Source: CAYYJS01 sp964472315
GTDB taxonomy: Bacteria > Verrucomicrobiota > Kiritimatiellia > UBA8416
Reading direction: 5' to 3'
Length of the DNA: 27,218 nucleotides
Assembly (NCBI GenBank): GCA_964472315.1
Contig: CAYYJS010000047.1
Coordinates: 1-27,218, forward strand
Positions 17,227 to 25,933 of this stretch are shown here, in pieces (position 1 is the first letter of the stretch; each line of letters begins with the position of its first letter). The notes under the pieces are model-generated. The model had not been told where the DNA came from, did not search any database, and saw only the letters and a list, made by a program, of their open reading frames with translations. The translations under genes and the position numbers were made by a program.

Positions 17227-17250
17227 TTCCGCGGGCGCGCTTCGGGCGCG

Positions 17251-17270
17251 TCGCGGCGGGCTTGCCGCGA
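17251..17270. terminator. Short hairpin between convergent genes
   Basis: TCGCGGC and GCCGCGA form a 7-bp stem with a 6-nt loop in the 53-nt gap between two convergent stops. No T-run; a weak bidirectional terminator at most. Confidence 0.4.
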
Positions 17271-17279
17271 GCGCTCGGC

Positions 17280-18383
17280 CTACCGCGGGCGGTTGGCGCG
17301 GAGCGCGGCGGCGACCTCGACCACGTGGGCTTCGGTCATCTCCGGATACATCGGCAGCGAGACCTCATGGTCGGCGATGTACTCGGCGACCGGGAAGTCG
17401 CCGCGCTTGTAGCCGAGTTCGGCGAAGCAGGGCTGGAGGTGGACGGGGAGGGGATAGTGGGTCCCGAAGCCGATCCCGGCCGCCTGCAGCATCGACCTTA
17501 CCGAGTCGCGTGAGGCCGCCATGGCCGCATACACGTGGAAGACGTGCCGCGCGTAGCGCTGTTCTCCCGGCAGCGTGAGTCCGTCGATACCGGCCAGCAT
17601 ACCCGCGTACCGTCGGGCATGCCTGCGGCGCGCGTCCGTCCACGCCTCGATGTGGGCCATCTTCACGCCGAGTACGGCGCCCTGCACGCCTTCCATGCGG
17701 TAGTTGAAGCCCTTGAGGGCGTGGACGCCCTTGGTGCGCTGACCCCAGTCGCGCAGCACGCGGATGGTCTCGGCGAAATCGTCGCGGTTGGTGGTGACGG
17801 CGCCGCCCTCGCCGTAGGCGCCGAGATTCTTGCCGGGGTAGAAGCTGAAGCAGGCGATATCGCCGAGGCTGCCGCAACGGCGTCCCCTGTACTCGGCGCC
17901 ATGGGCCTGGGCGGCATCCTCGATGACGAGAAGCTCATGTTTCCGGGCGGTGGCGAGAATGGGGTCCATGTCGGCGGGCTGGCCGTACAGGTGCACGGGG
18001 ACGATGGCCTTTGTGCGCGGGGTGATGGCGGCTTCGATGGCGGCCGGGTCCATCGTGTAGCTGCCGGCCGAGACGTCGACGAGCACCGGTTTGGCCCCCG
18101 TGTAGTCGACGGCGGAGGCGGTGGCCACGAAGGTCATGGCGGGTACGATGACCTCGTCGCCGGGGCCGATACCGGCGGCCAGAAAGGCGAGATGGAGCGC
18201 GCTCGTGCCGGAGTTCACGCCGATGGCGTGTTTGCAGCTGGCGTAGACGGCGAACCGTTCCTCGAAGGATTGCACGGCCGGGCCGAGGGCGAAGGCGGTG
18301 GTGTCGAAGACCTTGCCGACGGCGGCGAGGACATCCTCGCGGATGGTGGCATACTGCGCCTTGAGATCGAGAAACGGAACCAT
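17280..18383 (-). CDS. DegT/DnrJ/EryC1/StrS nucleotide-sugar aminotransferase (WbpE-like)
   Basis: A 367-residue PLP aminotransferase. The Schiff-base lysine is K185 in FYPGKNLGAYGEGG, and the Asp that holds the pyridine nitrogen is D156 in VIEDAAQAHGA. GVNSGTSALHLA binds the cofactor phosphate. Together with the dehydrogenase and acetyltransferase upstream on the same strand, it most likely adds the 3-amino group of a UDP-2-acetamido-3-amino-glucuronic acid, as in Pseudomonas WbpE. It is 23 nt downstream of the dehydrogenase. Confidence 0.88.
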   Translation of the reverse strand: MVPFLDLKAQYATIREDVLAAVGKVFDTTAFALGPAVQSFEERFAVYASCKHAIGVNSGTSALHLAFLAAGIGPGDEVIVPAMTFVATASAVDYTGAKPVLVDVSAGSYTMDPAAIEAAITPRTKAIVPVHLYGQPADMDPILATARKHELLVIEDAAQAHGAEYRGRRCGSLGDIACFSFYPGKNLGAYGEGGAVTTNRDDFAETIRVLRDWGQRTKGVHALKGFNYRMEGVQGAVLGVKMAHIEAWTDARRRHARRYAGMLAGIDGLTLPGEQRYARHVFHVYAAMAASRDSVRSMLQAAGIGFGTHYPLPVHLQPCFAELGYKRGDFPVAEYIADHEVSLPMYPEMTEAHVVEVAAALRANRPR

Positions 18384-18406
18384 GGGCGGCCTCCTGATGG
18401 TGCGGG

Positions 18407-19414
18407 TTAGAGTTCGACCGGACGTCCGCGGTCGGCCATGGATGCCGTCGCGGCCTCGAGAATGCGGACGACGGCCAGCCCGGCCTGGCCGTCGGAAACC
18501 GGCGCCGTGCCGTTCGCGATGCAGTCGACGAAATGGACGGCTTCGCGCTGCAAGGCTTCGGTGCGGTCGATCTGCGGCGCCAGCATGTCGCCACTGCGGT
18601 AGCTGATCAGCATCTCGTAGACGCTCTCGCGGCTGGTCTCGACGTTGACGCCGCGGTCGTAGACCTTGACTGTCTCGCTGGGGTCCAGATCGTTGTAGAC
18701 GACCATGCGGCGGCTGCCGCCCACCAGGGTGTGTCTGATTTTGACCGGCGAAAGCCAGTTGGCGTGGATATGCCCGATGCAGTTGCCGTCGAAGAACACC
18801 GTGAGAAAGGCCGTATTCTCCGGCTCGCCGGGGATGTGGCTGATACCGGTGGCCGAGACGGCGGTCGGCCGGTGCGGCACGACGTGACTCATGATGGCGA
18901 TGTCATGCGTCGCGAGGTCGCAGAGGACGTTGACGTCGTGTTGGAAGAGCCCGAGGTTGATGCGTACGGAGTCGTAGTACAGGACCTCGCCGAGTTCCCC
19001 GGCGTCGACGAGGGAGCGGATTTTGCGGACGGCGCCGGTGTAGACGAAGGTGTGATCGACCATCAGCACCTTGTGGCGTCGCGTCGCCTCGTCGATCAGG
19101 GTCTGCGCTTCCCGCACGGTCTGCGTGATCGGCTTCTCGATCAGGACATGCTTGTCGTGGGACAGGGCCGCCATGGCGATCTTGAAATGCGTGGAGACCG
19201 GGGTGGCGATGACGACGGCGTCGATGTCGTTTCGCTTGACCAGTTCGCAGCCGTCCGTGCAGGTCTCGATCGCGGGGTACAGCGCCTTCACGCGCGCGTG
19301 GTTGCGGGGATTCAGATCGCAGACCGCGACCACCTTGGCGTCCTTCGTGTTCTGGAAGTTGCGGACGAGATTGGGGCCCCAGTAACCGTAGCCGATGACA
19401 CCGATATGGATCAT
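18407..19414 (-). CDS. Gfo/Idh/MocA nucleotide-sugar dehydrogenase (WbpB-like)
   Basis: A 335-residue NAD-dependent oxidoreductase. GVIGYGYWGPNLVRN holds the GxGxxG motif (residues 8-13), the EKP motif is at 93-95, and DLATHDIAIM contains the conserved His. In WbpB-type pathways it oxidises C3 of UDP-GlcNAc-uronic acid before transamination. The start overlaps the acetyltransferase stop by 4 nt (ATGA). The gene order acetyltransferase, dehydrogenase, aminotransferase supports the assignment; the exact sugar is inferred. Confidence 0.88.
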   Translation of the reverse strand: MIHIGVIGYGYWGPNLVRNFQNTKDAKVVAVCDLNPRNHARVKALYPAIETCTDGCELVKRNDIDAVVIATPVSTHFKIAMAALSHDKHVLIEKPITQTVREAQTLIDEATRRHKVLMVDHTFVYTGAVRKIRSLVDAGELGEVLYYDSVRINLGLFQHDVNVLCDLATHDIAIMSHVVPHRPTAVSATGISHIPGEPENTAFLTVFFDGNCIGHIHANWLSPVKIRHTLVGGSRRMVVYNDLDPSETVKVYDRGVNVETSRESVYEMLISYRSGDMLAPQIDRTEALQREAVHFVDCIANGTAPVSDGQAGLAVVRILEAATASMADRGRPVEL

Positions 19415-19887
19415 GCGTCTTTCTCCGTGAGGTAGCGCGCGACTCGCCCCGGCGCGCCGGTGACGACCGCGCGCGGAGGCACGTCACGGGTGACCACGGC
19501 GCCGGCGCCGACGAGCGCGGACTCGCCGATCGTGATGCCGCAGAGGATGACGGCGCCGCTGCCGATCGAGGCGCCGCGTTTGACAAGCGTGGGGATGACC
19601 TTCCAGTCGGCCTCGGTCTGCAGGCGTCCGGCGGCGGTGGCGCGCGGGATACGGTCATTGGTGAACATGACCCCATGGCCGATGAAGACCTCGTCTTCGA
19701 TCGTGACGCCCTCGCAGATGAAGGTGTGCGAGGATATCTTGCATCGGGCGCCGATCGACGCGTTCCTCTGGATCTCGACGAACGTGCCGATTTTCGTGGC
19801 ATCGCCTATCCGGCAGCCGTAAAGATTGACCAAGGTTGGGTGGGGGATGGAGACATTCTCGCCCAGCAGCACCGACTCCGCAATCAT
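19411..19887 (-). CDS. Left-handed beta-helix N-acetyltransferase (WbpD-like)
   Basis: A 158-residue hexapeptide-repeat acyltransferase. The ATG at 19887 is chosen over upstream starts because AAAGGGG precedes it and the repeats begin at once. Repeats such as IGDATKIGTFVEI, IGARCKISSHTFI and IGSGAVILCGITI form the beta-helix, with the loop VMFTNDRIPRA typical of WbpD relatives. It would acetylate the 3-amino group to give the 2,3-diacetamido sugar. It is the first gene of the three-gene set. Confidence 0.87.
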   Translation of the reverse strand: MIAESVLLGENVSIPHPTLVNLYGCRIGDATKIGTFVEIQRNASIGARCKISSHTFICEGVTIEDEVFIGHGVMFTNDRIPRATAAGRLQTEADWKVIPTLVKRGASIGSGAVILCGITIGESALVGAGAVVTRDVPPRAVVTGAPGRVARYLTEKDA

Positions 19888-20013
19888 ACCGCCCCTTTCC
19901 AGTAAACCGGACCTTTGTGCCACGCATGGCGTGGAAATGCAAGTTCCGATGCGAGCGCCCCGCTCGGGTCTTTCCATTCCACAGGACACGCGACACCAGG
20001 CCCATGGTCGCCG

Positions 20014-22044
20014 CTAGCGTTCGCGACCAGGGGCGGGGTGAGCGGATGGAACCCCGATGCCAAGTTCATTTCGGAGAAGCGCGCTGTCAAAGTCGAGCAA
20101 CCGTTCCGGAATGTTCTCCCACGCCGGATGGAAGCCGAAGCCGCCTCGAAGCATCTCATCGACAGCCGCCTCCTTCGACCAACCCTGAACGACGGTGCGA
20201 TACGCCGCGCACATGGCGCCCGTGCGATCGGACCCGCGCAGGCAATGTACCATGACCGGCGACGCTTGCGGATCGGAAACGATCCTGAGGAATCGGATGA
20301 CATCGGCGCGGCGCAGGTTCCACGCCTTCATGGGGATGTGTTCGTAGTTCAGGCTGATATCTCCGATTTCATCCCGGTCCGAATGGAAGACACGCAGGTT
20401 GACGATGGTCTTGATGCCCAGTGCGCGCAGGTTTCGCATCCCCTCTTCGGTCGGTTGGGCACCGCGATACAGGGTTTCGCTGACCCGGTGAAGATTCGGC
20501 GCACCGTCAAGCGGTATCGCCCGCGCCCATGACGACGGGCGGTTCAGGACTGGCGTGACGGCGTCGCTGGAAAGCCAGCGGGGTTCACCCTTCACCGCGG
20601 CGCCCGACTCGCCTTCGTCGGCACTGGTAGGTTCGCAATCGGCTTGATCGGTGCTGTAGTACGTCCAAATGCCGGTCTTGTTGCCGACCCTGTGATGGAG
20701 GCCTTCATCGAACATGTCGAGGTCGCTGGGGACACCGTATGCATAGTGTGTGGTCACGTCGTAGCGATAGGCGCCCCTGGCCTCCGGGCGTCCGTTCGGG
20801 TAGCGGTACTCCCACTCGCCGACCTTGCGGTCTTTGTCGTATCGCCCCGTCACAAGCGGCGCGTTCAGGTGGGACCAGGCGGCATAGGGGCCGATCCGTT
20901 GGCCGTTGTCAAAAACCAGTCGGTCAAAGGGTGTGCCGGACTCCCACCACCGTTGCCAGACGCCATGCTCGCGATTCCGCTTCCGCGGGCCTTCGATCTC
21001 GCGCGAGCCGTTCCGGTACCAGCGCGTATCGAGGCCTTCGAGTATGCGGGTGCCGCCCATGTCGGTCCGATAGCGATACCGCCGCCTCGGTTGCTTTTCC
21101 GAGGCGTCCCAAAACGTCTCGCACACGGAGATGTCCTGGTCGGCCCAGGCGAGGGGCAGGAAAAGCGCGGGATCGTCGGATGGGCCTGCCGTCGCGGCGG
21201 GCGCCATCAGTTTGGGAGCGATGCCGATGTTCCCGAGGCGGCCTTTGAGCATGCGGAGATCGATCGATGCATTCGTGGCGTTGGGTGGCAGCGCCGCGGG
21301 CATCCAGTATTCCTCCAAACGCACGGGGGACAAGGGGTCGGCCGGATCCCGCGGGATGGCATCGCATACCCGAACCGCGATCCCGGCCACATTCGCGGGC
21401 GCGTCACCCGTATCCCAGAGCGGCGCCCAGGAGAGCGACACGCTTTCGCCACGCGGCGCATCGAAGTGGTAGCGGGGTTTCGGCGGCCTGCAACACGTGA
21501 CGGACATGGCGATCATCGAAGCGTCCTCCGACGGACTGGAATTGCAGACGATGATGTACACGGCGCTGTTCGTCGGTATGTTCAGCAGTGTCGACGTTCC
21601 CATGCCCATGCCGAGGATGGCAAGCGGGGTTGGCCTCGCATTGCGCGTGAGCCGCCCGCGGGATGGGGTGTTGACGGTTTCGGCCACGGACACGGCCGCC
21701 GTCACGCGCGGAAGCGCGTGGTGGGGCGTACCGTGTGCGATGGCGGTCTCGTCGAGGTCGACGCGAACCCATTCGCTCGTGGGATGGGTATTGCGCACCA
21801 GCCAGAGCATCGCACGCAGCGCTTCGAGGCGGCCGGCCCACCGCGCCGGAGCATCGGTCGCCGGTGGAAGATCGGTGGTTATGACATGGGCGGGCGCCGT
21901 GATGGCGCCGCCGTCCTTTTCCCTTTGAAGAAAGCCCTTCGAATCGGATGTGGAGCCTGCCGCATGGCCCCAGTGTGCCGCCTCTTGCAGGCACGCGCAG
22001 GTGACAAGCACCCGCAGTGCCGACCAACGTCCACAGACTCGCAT
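20014..22044 (-). CDS. Secreted protein with YwqK/MORN-like repeats and C-terminal CX5R phosphatase
   Basis: A 676-residue protein. The ATG at 22044 has AAAGGGGG upstream and starts a signal-like segment (LRVLVTCACL), perhaps a lipoprotein or Sec signal. A middle region (about 340-460) carries YwqK/MORN-like repeats: TRWYRNGSREIEG, GVWQRWWESGTPF, GEWEYRYPNGRPEARG. The last 150 residues form a dual-specificity-type phosphatase: LYRGAQPTEEGMRNL, IVNLRVFHSDRDE, and the signature HCLRGSDRTG with C601 and R607. It probably dephosphorylates protein or another phosphoester outside the cytoplasm. The first third has no recognised domain. It is divergent from the sugar-phosphate transferase gene. Confidence 0.82.
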   Translation of the reverse strand: MRVCGRWSALRVLVTCACLQEAAHWGHAAGSTSDSKGFLQREKDGGAITAPAHVITTDLPPATDAPARWAGRLEALRAMLWLVRNTHPTSEWVRVDLDETAIAHGTPHHALPRVTAAVSVAETVNTPSRGRLTRNARPTPLAILGMGMGTSTLLNIPTNSAVYIIVCNSSPSEDASMIAMSVTCCRPPKPRYHFDAPRGESVSLSWAPLWDTGDAPANVAGIAVRVCDAIPRDPADPLSPVRLEEYWMPAALPPNATNASIDLRMLKGRLGNIGIAPKLMAPAATAGPSDDPALFLPLAWADQDISVCETFWDASEKQPRRRYRYRTDMGGTRILEGLDTRWYRNGSREIEGPRKRNREHGVWQRWWESGTPFDRLVFDNGQRIGPYAAWSHLNAPLVTGRYDKDRKVGEWEYRYPNGRPEARGAYRYDVTTHYAYGVPSDLDMFDEGLHHRVGNKTGIWTYYSTDQADCEPTSADEGESGAAVKGEPRWLSSDAVTPVLNRPSSWARAIPLDGAPNLHRVSETLYRGAQPTEEGMRNLRALGIKTIVNLRVFHSDRDEIGDISLNYEHIPMKAWNLRRADVIRFLRIVSDPQASPVMVHCLRGSDRTGAMCAAYRTVVQGWSKEAAVDEMLRGGFGFHPAWENIPERLLDFDSALLRNELGIGVPSAHPAPGRER

Positions 22045-22216
22045 AATAGCCCCCTTTCCGGTCGAAAGCATAGGTCGCCGAGTCCCTCTGTCAAACACAA
22101 AGGAGTGCGGAAGCGTGGGATGCGAAACCGATCGCCACGGCGGGACGCCCGCGCCGCCACGCAAAATCGTCGCCCGTCCGCCCTATACGCACACATGCCG
22201 TCCGCGCGAATCGTGG

Positions 22217-22245
22217 TTGAGAAGACGCGACGGAAGACGTACTAT
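22217..22245 (+). promoter_or_regulatory. Probable sigma-70 promoter for the sugar-phosphate transferase
   Basis: TTGAGA (22217-22222), a 17-nt spacer and TACTAT (22240-22245), 40 nt before the ATG at 22285, in the 240-bp divergent region. Confidence 0.6.
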
Positions 22246-22284
22246 GATTCGGTCGACGTTACATCACTGCAAGTCGAGGCCGAT

Positions 22285-23784
22285 ATGTCAAGTGAGCAAC
22301 CAACGCGTTCGATGCGGCGTGCGGGAACCATCCGTTTCCCTTGGCTGCCGCTGTTCGGCGCGGACTTCCTTGCCGTTGTGGCCGCGTACTACACGACGCT
22401 CCTGCTGCGCTTCTACAGCGGGTTCGGGGAGCAGATCTACGGTTTTCTTGCGCGCATCGTCGGCCGCGGCGCGGCAGCACCCGTGGGTTTCGTGCTCGAG
22501 CGGTTCTACCTGGAAAGCGGGTTGCGCATCGTCCTGATCGTGACGGCGACGGTGTGCACCCTCTACGCCTTGCACGACCTGTACGCGGGGCGGCGCTTCC
22601 TGTTCCGGCGGCCGGAGGGGTGGGGGATTCTCGTGTCGAACCTCGTTGCCCTGTCGGTGTTCTACGCCTATTTCTACATCACGCGCAACGTTTTCCATCC
22701 GCGCAGCATGTTTGCCTCGATCATGGTACTCAACATCGTGTATGCGGTGCTGTTCCGGCAACTCGCGCGGGCATGGATGGGCGCGATGCGGGCGCGTTGG
22801 GGTGTCGACCCGTGCCCGGCGGTCCTGGTGGGACAGGGCGAGGCGGCCGAGGCGATCGCGGACTACATTCAGACACGAGTCCCGGATGGGCTCTCGGTGG
22901 CGGCGCGCGTTCGGGCCGAGGTCGACGCGCCGTTCGCGCAAGTCCTGGCGGACACGCGCGAGGCGGTGCGGGCGCACGGCGCCGCGGTGGTGATCTGCGC
23001 GGACATCGGCCTGTCCGTCCCCCAGATCATGCTCCTGTTGGATGCGGCCGAGGCGTTGGATGTTCCCGTCAAAGTGCTTTCCCCGGAACTCGGCGTCCTG
23101 CCGGATGCCGCGCGCATGCCGTCGGATCGCATCCTGGGAATGCCGCTGGTGCATTTCGGGGTTCCGCGGGACGGTGGACGTCTCGGCGTCTTGCGCCGGG
23201 CCGTCACCTTGATGGTGACGGGGGTTGGGTTGGTCGTGACGGCGCCGTTGATGGCCCTTATCGCGGCGGTCATCCGCGTGACGAGCCTCGGCCCCGCGCT
23301 GTTCGTACAGGAGCGTATCGGCGTCAACCGCAAGCCGTTCCGGATGTACAAGTTTCGGACCATGCACGACAACGCCGAGGAACTGCAGGCCCAGGTCGAG
23401 GAATTCAGCAACCAGCGCGGCGTCGCCCTCTTCAAACTCCGCAAGGACCCGCGCGTCACGCCCGTGGGACGCTTCCTGCGGCGGTTCAGTCTCGATGAGC
23501 TGCCTCAGTTGTTCAATGTCATACGGGGCGACATGGCGCTGGTGGGGCCGCGGCCGTTACCGCGGCGCGACTTCGAGAACTACTACGAGAACTGGCATTA
23601 CAGCCGGCACGGCGGGCTGCCGGGGCTGACATGCCTGTGGCAGGTGTCGGGGCGCAGCGATCTCGACTTCCATGACATGTGCATCCTGGACGTCTACTAC
23701 CTGCGCAACCACACCTGGGTACTCGACCTCAAAATCGCCCTGCGGACCGCATGGGTGATGCTGTTTGCGCGCGGGGCTTATTGA
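22285..23784 (+). CDS. Polyprenyl-phosphate sugar-1-phosphate transferase (initiating glycosyltransferase)
   Basis: A 499-residue inner-membrane protein starting at MSSEQPT. The N-terminal half has several transmembrane helices (near residues 20-45, 75-95, 112-130 and 138-155) and a soluble CoA-binding-like domain (PAVLVGQGEAAEAI). One more helix (about 310-335) precedes the catalytic bacterial sugar transferase domain: YKFRTMHDNAEE, RFSLDELPQLFNV, DMALVGPRPLP and GLTCLWQVSGR. It loads a sugar-1-phosphate from a UDP-sugar onto undecaprenyl phosphate and so starts an O-antigen or exopolysaccharide unit. The open frame upstream to 20644 is antisense to the phosphatase gene and is not coding. 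Confidence 0.93.
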   Translation: MSSEQPTRSMRRAGTIRFPWLPLFGADFLAVVAAYYTTLLLRFYSGFGEQIYGFLARIVGRGAAAPVGFVLERFYLESGLRIVLIVTATVCTLYALHDLYAGRRFLFRRPEGWGILVSNLVALSVFYAYFYITRNVFHPRSMFASIMVLNIVYAVLFRQLARAWMGAMRARWGVDPCPAVLVGQGEAAEAIADYIQTRVPDGLSVAARVRAEVDAPFAQVLADTREAVRAHGAAVVICADIGLSVPQIMLLLDAAEALDVPVKVLSPELGVLPDAARMPSDRILGMPLVHFGVPRDGGRLGVLRRAVTLMVTGVGLVVTAPLMALIAAVIRVTSLGPALFVQERIGVNRKPFRMYKFRTMHDNAEELQAQVEEFSNQRGVALFKLRKDPRVTPVGRFLRRFSLDELPQLFNVIRGDMALVGPRPLPRRDFENYYENWHYSRHGGLPGLTCLWQVSGRSDLDFHDMCILDVYYLRNHTWVLDLKIALRTAWVMLFARGAY

Positions 23785-23791
23785 GCGCCGG

Positions 23792-25354
23792 TTACTCCAG
23801 CGCGTGGCCGGGATGCGAGCAGGTGGGCGATTCGCCGATGGCGTTGAGCTGGTAGACGCCGCCCTGGGGGCAGACCGGCATCGCGGCGCCTTTGACGTAC
23901 TGCAGGACGGCGGCTTCATCGGCGGCGTCGCCCGCCGACTTGTTTGCCTCCAGCGCCCACTGCTCCTTGGCGGCATCGAGTTGACGCAAATTGTTGATAC
24001 AGGCGTTCTCCTGCGACACAGTCCGCGCCTTGACGAATGACGGGATGGCGATGGCGGAGAGCATGCCGATGGGGGCGAGGGCCATGCCGGCGATCAACTG
24101 CCGTCCGCCGGCCGTGCTGGTTCCCGAGACCTTGATGCCGCCGCGGTAGTTCATGATCGTGAAGCCGCCGCTCGAAGCGAACTGTTCGGTCATCATCTTC
24201 CGCATGAATTCCACGGCGCCTTTCGACTGATCCGGCGGCATCGGCATGGCAGCCATGGCCCTGGCCTGCACGTCAGCGATGGTCTTTCCAAAGCGGCTGC
24301 TCACGAACACGATGCCGTTGTTTTCCTTGTCCGACTCCGGCACAAAGCTGCGAAACTCCGGTTGCGTGCGCAGGCCGTCGCCCGCCTTGCACGTACGAAT
24401 CGCCTGGGAGACGGCATCCATCGAACTACCCAGGATCAAGTACGGGCCATGCGTGGCGAGCGTGATCTGCACCGGGACGGGGAACGGCACGGGCAGCGGA
24501 ATGGTATAGAGCGTGGCATCCTCAACCTTCATCTCCGGCAGGGGCATCTGCAGCATCGTCGCGCAGACACGCTTGATGGTGTCGATGATCGTGCTGTCCT
24601 TGACCGCGGTGATGACGAGCAGCGAGGGTTGGGGAATGTCCACCATCGTCGCTCCCATGGGGATGGACGAGGTCGCCGTGCTCGACAACTGAATCGAGAC
24701 CACGCCTTCGGCGCCCAGCGAAGCCATGAGGCTGTCGACCGAGGTTCCGAGTTGGGCCTTGGCGGCTTCCATGCTCTGGTTGAAGCCCTGCACGGCCTCC
24801 GGTCCGCCCATCTCGGTGATGCCGGTCTTGGCCATCTGCCACAGGTACTGCAGGTCGGCGGTGCCCGAGCGAGCGAGGACCGTGTCCTTGGACAGGTAGG
24901 CGAGGCATCCCATGGCGCTTGGGCTGACACCCACGAGGCCGCGCCACAAGGGGAGCAGGGCGGCTTCCGCATCGCGGCTGATGAACGACTTGATGTCATT
25001 ATGGCCGTCGGCGCGCGGCACGACGCTCATTCCGAGTCCATTGACCGCATAGAAGCCGTTCTTCTTCAGGAACCCCGAGAGTTTCGCGACGACGTCCGCC
25101 GGGGCGGCCTGCTCGCTTCCGGGTGCGACCGGCGCGAGCTTGGTCAACTCCATGAGGAACCCCATCCATTCCTCAAGCAAGCCGTCGACGTTGGCCACGA
25201 CGAACAGGTCGCCGCCCTGATCGAGGCGCGAGGCGATCTCCTGGAATGTCTGGCGAACGAGGGCCGGATCACGCGGAGCGGGCGCGGCGAGCGACACACC
25301 GGAAATGGCGACCGAACAGATACTGGCGACTGCGAGACGGGTTATGGCGTGCAT
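23792..25354 (-). CDS. Secreted protein with C-terminal pseudopilin-like domain
   Basis: A 520-residue protein; GGGGAGA lies upstream of the ATG at 25354, and a signal peptide follows (ITRLAVASICSVAISGVSLAAPA). The main body (about 30-410) resembles DUF3352-like proteins of planctomycete and lentisphaeral type, with GDLFVVANVDGLLEEW and a late strand-rich region. The last 100 residues look like a type II secretion pseudopilin without its leader: a hydrophobic stretch (GMLSAIAIPSFVKAR), then NACINNLRQLDAAKEQWALE and CPQGGVYQL. The hydrophobic stretch may be a transmembrane anchor. A fusion of a soluble secreted domain and a pilin-like tail is unusual. The function is unknown. It converges with the transferase gene, 7 nt apart. 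Confidence 0.78.
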   Translation of the reverse strand: MHAITRLAVASICSVAISGVSLAAPAPRDPALVRQTFQEIASRLDQGGDLFVVANVDGLLEEWMGFLMELTKLAPVAPGSEQAAPADVVAKLSGFLKKNGFYAVNGLGMSVVPRADGHNDIKSFISRDAEAALLPLWRGLVGVSPSAMGCLAYLSKDTVLARSGTADLQYLWQMAKTGITEMGGPEAVQGFNQSMEAAKAQLGTSVDSLMASLGAEGVVSIQLSSTATSSIPMGATMVDIPQPSLLVITAVKDSTIIDTIKRVCATMLQMPLPEMKVEDATLYTIPLPVPFPVPVQITLATHGPYLILGSSMDAVSQAIRTCKAGDGLRTQPEFRSFVPESDKENNGIVFVSSRFGKTIADVQARAMAAMPMPPDQSKGAVEFMRKMMTEQFASSGGFTIMNYRGGIKVSGTSTAGGRQLIAGMALAPIGMLSAIAIPSFVKARTVSQENACINNLRQLDAAKEQWALEANKSAGDAADEAAVLQYVKGAAMPVCPQGGVYQLNAIGESPTCSHPGHALE

Positions 25355-25449
25355 GTATGATCTCCCCAATAGACGTTCTCGTCATCGGTTTCTTCGGGCG
25401 ACAAACGCCCGCGGGAACGAACGATACGGCAGCGGCATGCCGTGTGCAA

Positions 25450-25479
25450 GCCGGTTTCGTCGCAGCCGGTTTCGTCGCA
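25450..25479. repeat. 15-bp tandem duplication
   Basis: GCCGGTTTCGTCGCA occurs twice in direct succession, followed by a partial third start (GCC). Confidence 0.9.
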
Positions 25480-25533
25480 GCCCGTGCGGCGGGCCCCGGT
25501 GGATGCGTGTTGTACGGGACGACGGAGAGCGGG

Positions 25534-25591
25534 ACGCCCGTCTCGGAGATCCGGGCGTACTGGGAGTAGGCACGGTTCTCCGAAACGTGCC
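25534..25591. repeat. Inverted pair of TCGGAG-loop hairpins (copy B)
   Basis: Hairpin 1: ACGCCCG/CGGGCGT (25534-25540, 25552-25558), loop TCTCGGAGATC. Hairpin 2, opposite orientation: GGCACG/CGTGCC (25569-25574, 25586-25591), loop GTTCTCCGAAA. The spacer TACTGGGAGTA is itself symmetric. On the minus strand, hairpin 2 with its flank matches 4785-4812 at most positions. Confidence 0.8.
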
Positions 25592-25657
25592 CCGGTGGAT
25601 GAGTCCGGCAGTACAGCGTGGCGCTACGAGCCCGCTGTCCCCCGGCGGACGGCGCCA

Positions 25658-25697
25658 TGAACACCCAACAGCCAACACGGAATGTCCAACAACGAAC
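25658..25697. repeat. Short dispersed repeat (CAACA-rich)
   Basis: A run of CCAACA-like units (ACACCCAACAGCCAACA, then TGTCCAACAACGAAC). In reverse it reads as TTGGACATTCCGTGTTGG, a low-complexity repeat type I associate with PVC draft genomes and their spurious LLDIPCWLL-like translations. Non-coding. Confidence 0.5.
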
Positions 25698-25933
25698 GGG
25701 GGAGGGAGAGCGGGCCAGGGGCGACCAGGCCATCTGGGTGCGGTAAGACGATGAGGCTGACGCAGGTGGCAATGGGGGATGTGTCGAGCGTGGGCCGACT
25801 CCGGGCTTGAAGGTGACCGTGCTTTGTCCCGTGGCACCCCTTCGTGTTGTCTTGTCCTGCGTCTCCAAATGCGACACTCTGGGCATCGCCATGACGCTTA
25901 CGCTGCACCTGATATTCGAAGGCGAGTGTTCCT

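Larger units (their letters stand above)
25355..25933. other. Intergenic region with dispersed repeats
   Basis: About 580 bases with no convincing gene. It contains a small hairpin (25395-25411), a 15-bp tandem duplication (25450-25479), hairpin-module copy B (25534-25591) and a short dispersed repeat (25658-25697). In 25698-25933 I see nothing recognisable. Confidence 0.65.

Noticed and set aside
20644..22284. A long plus-strand frame that runs in phase into the sugar transferase and could be read as a 1046-residue protein
   Set aside because: It is antisense to the phosphatase gene, Arg- and Gly-rich with no domain, while the transferase has its own promoter and start at 22285.
25450..25697. 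Short repeats considered as a possible CRISPR array
   Set aside because: Only two adjacent 15-bp copies without spacers; the other repeats are palindromic or low-complexity elements and no cas gene is present.
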